From Lachnospiraceae bacterium (GTDB lineage Bacteria; Bacillota; Clostridia; Lachnospirales; Lachnospiraceae), in assembly GCA_017436865.1 (NCBI GenBank), contig JAFSCH010000031.1, positions 1-64,000 on the forward strand: 64,000 nucleotides of DNA. Direction: 5' to 3'. Of this stretch, positions 49,076 to 57,234 are shown in pieces. Position 1 is the stretch's first letter. Every line of letters starts with the position of its first letter. A program made the position numbers and the translations under genes. The notes under the pieces are model-generated. The model searched no databases. It was given only the letters and a program-made list of their open reading frames with translations, and was not told the DNA's origin.

Positions 49076-49762
49076 ATGTACAACATACTGGTATGTGACG
49101 ATGAAAAAGATATTGTTTCGGCATTAAGAATCTATTTGATGGCGGAAGGTTATCAGATATTTGAGGCATATAATGGAAAGGAAGCACTAGAAGTCTTTGC
49201 TGAAAATGAGATTCACCTCGTTATAATGGATATTATGATGCCACAGATGGATGGGATAGAAGCAATGGTGAAGTTACGAGAGCAAAGTAATGTTCCTGTG
49301 ATTTTACTGACTGCAAAAAGTGAAGATACAGACAAGGTACTAGGTTTGACCATAGGTGCAGATGATTATGTGACAAAGCCATTTAATCCGGTAGAGCTAC
49401 AGGCGAGAGTGAAGTCACAGCTTCGACGCTATATGCAGCTAGGTGGTGGAAACAAGAAACAAGAAACGCTAATGCTAGGAGGCATTGAGCTTGATGATAG
49501 AACAAAGGAAGTAACACTGGATGGAGAAAAGGTGGCACTTACAAGAACAGAGTATGATATTTTAAAGCTACTATTGGAGAATAAGGGAAAGGTGTTTTCG
49601 CCACATCAGATTTATGAAACGGTATGGAAAGATAATCCCTATGGAGCCGAGAATACGGTAGCTGTACATATCAGACATTTAAGAGAAAAGATAGAGTATA
49701 ATCCTGCGGAACCAAGATACTTAAAGGCAGTATGGGGAAGAGGATATAAAGTGGAAGAATAA
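49076..49762 (+). CDS. OmpR/PhoB-family response regulator
   Basis: A 228-residue regulator. Receiver residues 1-115: acidic pair in CDDEKD, phosphoacceptor Asp52 (VIMDIMMPQMDG), Thr in LLTAKSED, Lys in VTKPFNP. The C-terminal winged helix (about 135-228) ends in the usual VRGRGYK-type sequence, here VWGRGYKVEE. Its partner histidine kinase follows after 25 bases. GGGGAG at 49063-49068 precedes the ATG. Related clostridial pairs (VanRS-like) often answer to envelope stress. Confidence 0.94.
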   Translation: MYNILVCDDEKDIVSALRIYLMAEGYQIFEAYNGKEALEVFAENEIHLVIMDIMMPQMDGIEAMVKLREQSNVPVILLTAKSEDTDKVLGLTIGADDYVTKPFNPVELQARVKSQLRRYMQLGGGNKKQETLMLGGIELDDRTKEVTLDGEKVALTRTEYDILKLLLENKGKVFSPHQIYETVWKDNPYGAENTVAVHIRHLREKIEYNPAEPRYLKAVWGRGYKVEE

Positions 49763-49787
49763 ATGACGTAAGAAGGAGAGAGGAAGG

Positions 49788-52442
49788 ATGAATCGATTAA
49801 AGGGGTCTATTATTGCAAAGTTGATAGCATGGTTGTTAATGGTGGTTAGTGCCGTTGTTTGTATAGGGAGTCTTTTTTTGGTGCTAATGATGGAAGATTA
49901 TGGAGTTTTTCGTCAGAAAAGAGAAGAAGCGATAGAAGAGCAGTGTAGTTATATCAGTGAAAGTTATGTAGTGAGAGCACTTGATAATTATAGAAATGGT
50001 TTAATTGAGAATAGTGAGAAATATTTTAACAAGGATAGAGCATTTTGTTATGGAATTATAGAGTCTAGAAGTATTGATGATATTGATTTGAACAATGAAA
50101 ATAGTTATTTGTATAGAAATTTTGCAGGGCAGGTAAAGGAGGAAGAATTACAAGTATCATCATTCAGACTTGGAGATGAGGCACGGATATGGTGTTATGA
50201 GGGGCTTTTTGGAGAGAATTGTTATTTTCAGGAGGATTATCCATCTCAGACGTTTTATGCCGACAGAATATGCTATGACACAACAGGAGGGATTTTCTAT
50301 TATCGGGCAGAGGGAAAGTATTATCCAGTACAGAAGGTAAGTATTAGGGCAAGAATGCAAATGGATGATATAGGATACAAGACAGATTATTATACATTTG
50401 AGTATGATAATGAAAAGAAAATGTATCAAAATTTGTATTTCCAAGAAGCGTTAGCTGTAGATAGTCATATATCACAAGTGGAATATGATAAGACTATGGA
50501 CGAGGCAGAAGCAAGTGTGACAGAAACTTATTCAGAAGAATATATTGTAGTATCTGCGGAAACGGGAGATGCTAATTCAGAAGTTCAGCATAAATATGAG
50601 ATGCATTTTGAACAACCAGAGGTCAGTGTTGCTAGTGAGGCAAGAAAATTATTACAAGGAAAACAAGAGCTTACTTTTAATATGTTTGATGGAACAGAAC
50701 TTGATTACGCCAAGTGGAATACGTTACTGTTTGATGGCATCAGAGAATTAAATGCCTCAGAACTGACAATGATTGACTCTTCAACTATGCTTTCAGATGA
50801 GTTTGTTGAAGTAGAAGAAGCATATTTAGATGAATATTATACTTTGCATGTGCAGGAGAAGAATGCAGTAAAAGATTATACAGTGGTATCTTATGTGGAT
50901 AGTGCTGTAATAGAAGCTGAGAAGGAAAAGTTTTTAAAAGATTTAGGAAAGAATGCGAATTATTTAGAAAAGCTAGAAGCAATTATGATTTCCAAGGATG
51001 TAAATTCTTATGCAAGAGTATCTGTTTTGATTGATATGTTATATGAGATAAAAACAGAGATAGCTGGAGTTATATTTGGAACATTTGGAATTTTTATAGT
51101 ATGTTTTATCTTTTTACTGTGTGCGGCAGGGTGTAGAAAGAGAAAGGAAGAAATCGTCCCAACTTTTCTGGATAAGATACCGTTGGATGTATTGTGCTTG
51201 ATTACATTTTTACTAGAGGTATTTGCTGTAGTTGTTCTGATGGAAATAGGGCGTATAGATTCTATTATCATTTTAATGCAGTTATATACTGGAATTGGTA
51301 TTATAATGGCAAGTCTGGCAATGTTATCGTTACTTAGTTTTTCAGTAAGAGTCAAAGTGGGTAAATGGTGGAGAAATTCGCTTACTTATTGGATATTTGT
51401 AAAGCTTATTGGCATAGGAAAGGTGATTTTGTATGGGTGCTATGTACTATGGAAAAATATACATATTCTGTTGAAGTTCATGGTATGGGTACTTGGAGTC
51501 GGGATTTTGGTTACTTTTATTGGAGCTTTTCTAGGAGTGGGAAAAGAATTCATGGTAGCGATGTTGGTAGCGGATATTGTTGTGTGTCCTATCGTTTTAT
51601 GGATGATACTTCAATTCCAAAAATTACAAATAGGTAGTGGCCAGATTGCGGAGGGAAATCTTCAATATAAGATAGATACAAAGAGAATGTTTTGGGAATT
51701 TAAAAAGCATGCTGAGAATTTGAACCGCATTAATGAGGGAATGGCTCATGCAGTAGACGAGCGTATGAAAAGTGAACGCTTTAAAACGGAATTGATTACT
51801 AATGTATCTCATGATATTAAAACACCTCTGACTTCTATTGTAAATTATGTGGATTTATTAGAGAAAACAGATATTCAGAATGAAGATGCTAAGGAGTATT
51901 TAGAAGTTCTGGAGAGACAATCGGCAAGATTAAAAAAGTTGATTGAAGATTTGATAGAGGCATCCAAGGCATCTACAGGGAATTTGAAAGTTAATTTGGA
52001 AGAACTGGAAGCAAATGTTTTTGTGACACAGATTTTGGGTGAATTTGAAGAAAAGATATCCCAAGCAGGATTAGAGTTGATAGTAAATAAGTCGGAGGAA
52101 GAGATGCTGATTGTTGCAGACGGAAGACATCTGTGGCGAGTTGTGGATAATCTCATGAATAATATTTGTAAATATGCACAGCCGGAGTCGCGGGTTTATA
52201 TCGATTTGGAGCAGTTTACTGAGATAACAAGATTAACGTTTCGCAATGTTTCAAAATATCAGCTTCATATTACGAGTGAAGAGCTGATGGAACGTTTTGT
52301 GCGTGGTGACAGTTCCAGAAGTACGGAAGGAAATGGTTTGGGATTGGCAATTGCAAAAAGTTTAATGGAGCTTATGGAGGGAAGATTGCTACTCGGCATT
52401 GATGGTGATTTGTTTAAAGTTATATTGGAATTTCCGAGATAA
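49788..52442 (+). CDS. Large membrane sensor histidine kinase
   Basis: An 884-residue kinase. An N-terminal helix (about 10-33) leads to a long extracytoplasmic sensor (about 34-420). A cluster of helices lies at about 423-625. Then come HisKA with phosphoacceptor His675 (ITNVSHDIKTPLTSIVNYVD) and a HATPase domain with N-box DNLMNNICKYA and G-box GNGLGLAIAKSLME. The sensor and helix cluster are much larger than in ordinary two-helix kinases. GGAGAGAGGA precedes the ATG. It pairs with the regulator upstream; the signal is unknown. Confidence 0.93.
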   Translation: MNRLKGSIIAKLIAWLLMVVSAVVCIGSLFLVLMMEDYGVFRQKREEAIEEQCSYISESYVVRALDNYRNGLIENSEKYFNKDRAFCYGIIESRSIDDIDLNNENSYLYRNFAGQVKEEELQVSSFRLGDEARIWCYEGLFGENCYFQEDYPSQTFYADRICYDTTGGIFYYRAEGKYYPVQKVSIRARMQMDDIGYKTDYYTFEYDNEKKMYQNLYFQEALAVDSHISQVEYDKTMDEAEASVTETYSEEYIVVSAETGDANSEVQHKYEMHFEQPEVSVASEARKLLQGKQELTFNMFDGTELDYAKWNTLLFDGIRELNASELTMIDSSTMLSDEFVEVEEAYLDEYYTLHVQEKNAVKDYTVVSYVDSAVIEAEKEKFLKDLGKNANYLEKLEAIMISKDVNSYARVSVLIDMLYEIKTEIAGVIFGTFGIFIVCFIFLLCAAGCRKRKEEIVPTFLDKIPLDVLCLITFLLEVFAVVVLMEIGRIDSIIILMQLYTGIGIIMASLAMLSLLSFSVRVKVGKWWRNSLTYWIFVKLIGIGKVILYGCYVLWKNIHILLKFMVWVLGVGILVTFIGAFLGVGKEFMVAMLVADIVVCPIVLWMILQFQKLQIGSGQIAEGNLQYKIDTKRMFWEFKKHAENLNRINEGMAHAVDERMKSERFKTELITNVSHDIKTPLTSIVNYVDLLEKTDIQNEDAKEYLEVLERQSARLKKLIEDLIEASKASTGNLKVNLEELEANVFVTQILGEFEEKISQAGLELIVNKSEEEMLIVADGRHLWRVVDNLMNNICKYAQPESRVYIDLEQFTEITRLTFRNVSKYQLHITSEELMERFVRGDSSRSTEGNGLGLAIAKSLMELMEGRLLLGIDGDLFKVILEFPR

Positions 52443-52602
52443 ATTTGTTTAAAGTCATCTAAATGTGTAATATTTGTCAAATAGAATTATTTGTAAATGC
52501 ACTCTTGAATGCAAGCATTCATGATGCATTTATAGATTATTCTGCTTAGCTCGAAACTGTTTCATGCAATATGCTGAAAATGAGAAAACGAGTGACATAA
52601 TG

Positions 52603-52631
52603 TTGATATTTTTATGATTTAAGGATATAAT
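52603..52631 (+). promoter_or_regulatory. Strong promoter of the 6S-like RNA
   Basis: TTGATA (52603-52608), 17 bases, TATAAT (52626-52631), with a start expected near 52638. Confidence 0.8.
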
Positions 52632-52637
52632 AAGGTT

Positions 52638-52856
52638 AATCTGAAATGTACGATTACTCTTGTTATTTTGAACCTACATCACTTTAAACGGGATTCCTAT
52701 ATCGCCTAATTGATGTCATGCCCCCCATTATGGCTAGGGGAAGGCAGAGAGAAAGGTTGCGGTCGCCCACCTAGCATTAGCTAGGAGTCAAAATACTGGA
52801 GCCGGCATTTTGGAGTTTACGAATGAAAAAAAGCAGCCTTTAACGGGCTGCTTTTT
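52638..52856 (+). ncRNA. ssrS: Probable 6S RNA
   Basis: A non-coding unit of about 219 bases bounded by a strong promoter and a terminator, with no open frame. The sequence resembles clostridial 6S RNAs as I know them: TTTGAACCTACATC, ACGGGATTCC, GGTCGCCCACC, and a purine-ended hairpin CCTAGC-ATTA-GCTAGG (about 52771-52786). CAAAATACTGG pairs with CCGGCATTTTG. 6S RNA mimics an open promoter and binds sigma-A RNA polymerase. I could not run a covariance search. The rest of the 52443-52933 gap holds only this unit and one short palindrome. Confidence 0.65.
52828..52856 (+). terminator. Terminator of the 6S-like RNA
   Basis: AAAAAGCAGCC (52828-52838) pairs with GGCTGCTTTTT (52846-52856) around seven bases. 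Confidence 0.88.
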
Positions 52857-52876
52857 ACGTGGTAAATAGTTTAGCT

Positions 52877-52903
52877 GTAATTATGAAGGCACTGAATAAT
52901 TGC
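52877..52903 (+). repeat. Short palindromic repeat, GTAACTAT family
   Basis: GTAATTAT, GAAGGCACTGA, ATAATTGC. Compared with 22033-22059, the arm changes keep pairing (C-G to T-A, and an added T-G), while the GAAGG...TGA loop is kept. Confidence 0.65.
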
Positions 52904-52933
52904 GTTTAGTCTTAGTAAAAAGGAGAATCGTGT

Positions 52934-54460
52934 TTGAGGAACAGATTGCTTGGAAGGCTTATCATTATTGTGATATGGATTGCTATTTCTGCTATTCTAT
53001 ACCAATATAGTAAAACGAATCAGGGGATAAGAGAGCAGGAAGCGAGGCAAGAACAATCAAAAGAAGAAGTAGAGCAACCACCAGCAAGGGAAGAACAACA
53101 GGAAAAAGATGCGAAAGAACAAAAACAGGTTCCACAAGGACAGATTCGAGTTTTGATAAAAACAAGTGAATTTGCCAATATATATCACAAAGAGATTGTG
53201 ATAAGTAGTAAGGCAGGATTATACATAGAACAAAATAAAGAGATGAAGACATACGCACCAAACGAACAAATAGTATTAAGAGAAGGTGAATTGCAAGGAA
53301 AAACGATACGAATCAGTACCTATCAAGGTGGAAAGATAAAGCTTCATAACGTAGTAAGGGCAGAAGCGGTAGGGTATAATGGTAGTATGGAATGCTATGG
53401 AACCACAAAGGGACTGGTGTTGGTGAATGAACTTCCGGTAGAAGAATACCTGTATGGTGTTGTTCCGAGTGAAATGCCGTCTTCATACCCAATAGAGGCA
53501 CTAAAGGCACAGGCAATCAGTGCAAGAACCTATACTTATTTTCATATGAAAGACTTTGCATATCCTGAATGGGCGGCACATGTTGATGATAGTACGTCAT
53601 ATCAGGTGTATAAGAATATTGAGGAAAAGGAAAATGTAAATCAGGCAGTAGATGATACAAAAAATCTTGTTATTCTAAATCAAGGGAAGCTTATTGAGAG
53701 TTTTTACTATTCGACTTCAAGTGGTAGAAGCTCTGGTTATGAGGTATGGAAGTCGGAAGAAGAAAAGGTCTGGCTTCAAAGTAAGGCATTGGTAGAGGTA
53801 CCGCCTGAAAATGGAAAGCTAGATGATTTTTCTTATGATGAAAAGACGGATTTTGATACAGTAAAAATAAAGGAAAAAGCTTATCGGGCATATATGATGC
53901 AGGGAAATATCAATGATGTAGAATATCAGGAATCATGGTATCGCTGGAGTTATAACAAAAGCTTTGATGATGTGCAAAGTTTATTGGCAAGGATAGAAGC
54001 TTTGAAGGAGAAATATCCAGAGGAAATACAGATTATTTCAAAATACCGAAAAAAAGAAAAACTGACACAAGAGTCAGAAATTCTTTCCTGCCGAATTATG
54101 AAAAGAGCGGCAAGTGGGATGGCACAGCAGCTTTGTATACAAACGGAAAATTTTGAAATAAATGTAAAAACACAGCAGTGTATTCGGGAAGTTATGGCGG
54201 TAAGTGGTGAAACAATTATAAGAAAAGATGGTTCTTGTTTTGCTTTGGGAGAACTGCTGCCGAGTGCGTATTTTTGTTTTGATACTATATACGATAATCG
54301 TTGTTTAAGAAGTATGACCATTTATGGTGGAGGATTTGGACATGGAGCTGGTATGTCACAGAATGGGGCAAGATGTCTTGCGGATATGGGGAGAACAGCG
54401 GAAGAGATACTAAAGTATTATTATACGGATATAGAGCTACAGGAAATGATGTTTTCATAA
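52934..54460 (+). CDS. SpoIID/LytB-domain protein
   Basis: A 508-residue protein with an N-terminal membrane anchor (about residues 8-24), a Glu/Gln-rich linker and a SpoIID/LytB domain. Visible are LVLVNELPVEEYLYGVVPSEMPSSYPIEALKAQAISARTYTYFH (a hallmark region; shown from 53408) and the C-terminal GFGHGAGMSQNGA block. SpoIID cleaves denuded glycan strands during engulfment in sporulation. This one carries an insertion (about 285-420), so it may be a SpoIID paralogue. It starts at TTG with AGGAG at 52921-52925. Confidence 0.87.
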   Translation: MRNRLLGRLIIIVIWIAISAILYQYSKTNQGIREQEARQEQSKEEVEQPPAREEQQEKDAKEQKQVPQGQIRVLIKTSEFANIYHKEIVISSKAGLYIEQNKEMKTYAPNEQIVLREGELQGKTIRISTYQGGKIKLHNVVRAEAVGYNGSMECYGTTKGLVLVNELPVEEYLYGVVPSEMPSSYPIEALKAQAISARTYTYFHMKDFAYPEWAAHVDDSTSYQVYKNIEEKENVNQAVDDTKNLVILNQGKLIESFYYSTSSGRSSGYEVWKSEEEKVWLQSKALVEVPPENGKLDDFSYDEKTDFDTVKIKEKAYRAYMMQGNINDVEYQESWYRWSYNKSFDDVQSLLARIEALKEKYPEEIQIISKYRKKEKLTQESEILSCRIMKRAASGMAQQLCIQTENFEINVKTQQCIREVMAVSGETIIRKDGSCFALGELLPSAYFCFDTIYDNRCLRSMTIYGGGFGHGAGMSQNGARCLADMGRTAEEILKYYYTDIELQEMMFS

Positions 54461-54531
54461 ATAAAAAATATATATTTTTGGAGTAATTTGGCTTATGCTA
54501 TGTTAAATAGAATTGTGTGGGAGAACTAATT

Positions 54532-55368
54532 ATGCAAGTGAAAAATAAGATAATATCAGGAATAAAAAAAGTAAATCCATATATTCGAACATTTCAAAAA
54601 ATACAAAAAGAAGTAAATATTAGTGCGCATGCCTCTAGTGCGGCTTTTTTTCTTTTTTTGTCTATCATTCCTGTTATTATTATTGTATGTGCCTTGCTAC
54701 AACACGCTCCGACTGTGCAGATAGAAATATGGTCATATTTGTCGGAAGCAGTTATTCCTAAAACAATTTCTGACTTTTTGATGGATATAGTAAATACGTA
54801 TCAAGGAAATTCTATGACATTAGTGTCAGTATCTGCGATAATAACGGCATGGTCTGCCTCCAAAGGAATGCTTGCGTTGATGCGTGGAATGAATGCAGTT
54901 TATGAGCTTCAGGAATCCAGAAACTATATTATGCTTCGTTTGCGAGCATTGGTATATACGGTATTTTTTATGATAGCCATTTTATTATCTATTGTATTGC
55001 TGGTGTTTGGAAATGCAGTGGTAGCATTGCTTGCTGATATCTTAATCGTTGCCGAGATTTGGAGATGGTTACAATCCTTACGTCATCTAATTGTAGCAGT
55101 CTTTTTGGCGGTTGTATTTTGCAGTTTGTATTGTTTGCTTCCCAATAACAGAATGCCTTGGAGGGAACAGCTTCCAGGAGCTTTTGTTGCTGCTGTATTC
55201 TGGATTGTTTATTCTTTTTTCTTTTCGATTTATATTGATTATTTTAATGGATTTTCCATGTATGGGAGTCTTACAACCGTAATTATTGTTATGATTTGGC
55301 TTTATTTTTGCATGTATATCTTTTTTTGTGGAGTCGTTATTAATCGATTGCTATGCGAAAAGGCATAA
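54532..55368 (+). CDS. YihY/BrkB-family membrane protein
   Basis: A 278-residue protein with six hydrophobic helices. The early HASSAAFFLFLSIIPVIIIV and the central SASKGMLALMRGMNAVYE are characteristic of the YihY/UPF0761 family (once misnamed RNase BN). The C-terminal half has PGAFVAAVFWIVYSFFFSIY and YGSLTTVIIVMIWLY. Its molecular role is unknown. GTG 54517 is in frame, but GGGAGA at 54519-54524 serves ATG 54532. Confidence 0.9.
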   Translation: MQVKNKIISGIKKVNPYIRTFQKIQKEVNISAHASSAAFFLFLSIIPVIIIVCALLQHAPTVQIEIWSYLSEAVIPKTISDFLMDIVNTYQGNSMTLVSVSAIITAWSASKGMLALMRGMNAVYELQESRNYIMLRLRALVYTVFFMIAILLSIVLLVFGNAVVALLADILIVAEIWRWLQSLRHLIVAVFLAVVFCSLYCLLPNNRMPWREQLPGAFVAAVFWIVYSFFFSIYIDYFNGFSMYGSLTTVIIVMIWLYFCMYIFFCGVVINRLLCEKA

Positions 55369-55450
55369 GTATAGTGTGAATCGAAACTAATATATGTCCT
55401 GTTACTGTAATTGATATGTAGCATTGATATGTAGCAAAAAGAAAAAATCC

Positions 55451-55479
55451 TTGACTTTTGTTTTTAAAATGTCTATTAT
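55451..55479 (+). promoter_or_regulatory. Promoter of the pheST T-box leader
   Basis: TTGACT (55451-55456), 17 bases, TATTAT (55474-55479). Confidence 0.75.
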
Positions 55480-55485
55480 GATTTT

Positions 55486-55768
55486 ATATGAAAATGCGTT
55501 GAAGGTGCAAAGTAGAGCTATATTTTCTTGCAGAGAATGGAGGTCACCGGCTGTAAGCCTCCTAAGTTCAGATATAGTGTTGAATTTCCCACTGGAGCAG
55601 CTTTGTTGAAGTGTTTGAAAGAGTATTAGAAAGACATGAGTAGGCAGAGACGTATACGAACACGTTACGTTCATGTGAGCCGTTTGAATTAAATAAAACA
55701 AGCGGGAAGTAGGGTGGTACCACGATAAATATTCGTCCCTTACACTTTCGGGTGTAAGGGACTTTTTT
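55486..55768 (+). promoter_or_regulatory. T-box leader controlling pheS-pheT
   Basis: The T-box AGGGTGGTACCACG is at 55711-55724, followed by a terminator at 55735-55768. Stem I is closed by GCTATAT (55519-55525 region) with ATATAGT (about 55573-55579). The specifier region holds TTC at 55586-55588, a phenylalanine codon, although the usual purine after it is a C. Uncharged tRNA-Phe would pair with the specifier and with the T-box to form the antiterminator and let transcription reach pheS. Confidence 0.9.
55735..55768 (+). terminator. T-box-controlled terminator
   Basis: GTCCCTTACAC pairs with GTGTAAGGGAC around six bases, followed by six T. Confidence 0.92.
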
Positions 55769-55990
55769 GTTCAATAGGAAAGTTCTTTGAACTGTCCTAT
55801 TGAACAAAAATAATATGCGCAGAATCGCATAAGGAAATTATCACTTCGTGATATGCGATTCGCGCGACAAAGTGAATAAGCAAAGTCATGGTAATACACA
55901 AAAATTTGTGCTAGTATGAAAGTTTTTGTGTATTACTATGACGCGCAACGCGACCGAGTGAATGGAATTCGCGAGGTACTTATTCGCACT
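55767..55990 (+). repeat. Nested inverted repeats between the T-box terminator and pheS
   Basis: In order: TTGTTCAATAGGA/TCCTATTGAACAA (55767-55779/55795-55807, perfect); GAATCGCATA/TATGCGATTC (55822-55831/55852-55861, perfect, with ATCAC/GTGAT inside); GTCATGGTAATACACAAAAA/TTTTTGTGTATTACTATGAC (55885-55904/55923-55942, one G-T pair); and outer arms AGTGAATAAG/CTTATTCGCACT (55871-55880/55979-55990). No coding frame is convincing. It lies in the pheST leader, downstream of the T-box decision. Confidence 0.75.
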
Positions 55991-56021
55991 AAAAGTTGTT
56001 GGAAATGAAAGGAGAAATAAG

Positions 56022-57047
56022 ATGAACGCGAATTTAGAGCAGATTAAGCAGGAAATCATCGCAGGAGCAGATGAGTTACATTCCTCTAAGGAAGTGTATG
56101 AATTCAGAAAGAAGTATTTAGATGGAAAGACAGGTAAGATTGGCTTACTGATGAAGGAAATGAAGAACATTCCAAATGACCAGAAGGCGGAGTATGGTAA
56201 AGGTGTGAATGAGTTAAAAGTATGGGCGTTAGAATTCATCGGTGGTCTTGATGAAAAGATGAAGGCAAAAGAGCTTCAGGATAGATATGAGTCAGAAAGA
56301 ATAGATATTTCACTTCCGGCTGAAAAAACAGAGCAGGGTAATTTACATCCGATTACATTAATCCGTAATCAATTGATTGATGTATTTGCAGGTATGGGAT
56401 TTGAAATTTTTGAAGGAACAGAAATTGAAACAGATTATTATAATTTTACTGCATTAAATACACCACAGGATCATCCGGCAAGAGATATGCAGGATACTTT
56501 CTATCTGTCGCCAGAGTTCTTGTTGAGAACACAGACATCAGCAGGACAGATTCATGTTATGGAGAACAAGAAGCCACCTATCAAGATTTTATCTCCAGGT
56601 AAGGTATTCCGTTCGGATGATGATGCAACACATTCTCCAATGTTCACACAGATGGAAGGTCTTGTTGTAGATAAGGGCATTACTCTTTGTGATTTGCAGG
56701 GTATGCTTGACGTATTTGTTAGTAAGATTTATGGAGAAGGTACTAAAACAAGACTTCGTCCTTCTTACTTCCCGTTTACAGAGCCATCTGTAGAAGTTGA
56801 TTGTAGTTGTTTTGAATGTGGTGGTCAGGGCTGTAAGCTTTGTAAGGGTACAGGCTGGATTGAAATTCTTGGTGCCGGTGTTGTAAATAAGAAGGTGCTT
56901 GAGAACTGCGGTATTGATTCTGATGAATACAGCGGATTAGCATTTGGTATTGGTATTGAGCGTACAGCAATGTTGAAGTATGGTATCAACAATATCAAGT
57001 TATTGTTTGAGTCTGATGTAAGAGTATTGAAGCAGTTGAATGACTAA
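56022..57047 (+). CDS. pheS: Phenylalanyl-tRNA synthetase alpha subunit
   Basis: Class II aminoacyl-tRNA synthetase subunit carrying the Phe-adenylating site. The 341-residue protein has an N-terminal coiled coil, motif 2 ([18 protein letters not shown] and [22 protein letters not shown]) and motif 3 ([18 protein letters not shown]). [20 protein letters not shown] is the Cys-bearing stretch found in many bacterial PheS. A longer frame from 55962 starts inside the repeat region; ATG 56022 has AAAGGAG at 56008-56014. Confidence 0.96.
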   Translation: MNANLEQIKQEIIAGADELHSSKEVYEFRKKYLDGKTGKIGLLMKEMKNIPNDQKAEYGKGVNELKVWALEFIGGLDEKMKAKELQDRYESERIDISLPAEKTEQGNLHPITLIRNQLIDVFAGMGFEIFEGTEIETDYYNFTALNTPQDHPARDMQDTFYLSPEFLLRTQTSAGQIHVMENKKPPIKILSPGKVFRSDDDATHSPMFTQMEGLVVDKGITLCDLQGMLDVFVSKIYGEGTKTRLRPSYFPFTEPSVEVDCSCFECGGQGCKLCKGTGWIEILGAGVVNKKVLENCGIDSDEYSGLAFGIGIERTAMLKYGINNIKLLFESDVRVLKQLND

Positions 57048-57048
57048 A

Positions 57049-57150
57049 ACACGAAAAGAAATTCTAAGGCAATAAAAAACACAGCCTAAGAATTTCTAAA
57101 TTTCGTGTAAGAAAAGTAATTCTAAAGACGTTGCATAAAAGTATGCAACG
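57049..57150 (+). repeat. Hairpins between pheS and pheT
   Basis: Nested arms ACACGAAA/TTTCGTGT (57049-57056/57101-57108) and AAATTCTAAGGC/GCCTAAGAATTT (57059-57070/57084-57095, one mismatch). A second hairpin is CGTTGCATA-AAAG-TATGCAACG (57129-57150, perfect). None has a T run, and pheT would be lost if they terminated fully. Confidence 0.75.
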
Positions 57151-57234
57151 CCAAGAAGTACTATGCTTCATATAGAAGAATGTCTCTATAGAGCCATTCT
57201 TCAGACATATTGAATAAGAAAGGAATGTATAGAT

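Noticed and set aside
55962..56021. N-terminal extension of PheS
   Set aside because: The extension lies in the nested repeats, and ATG 56022 has a good ribosome site and gives normal PheS length.
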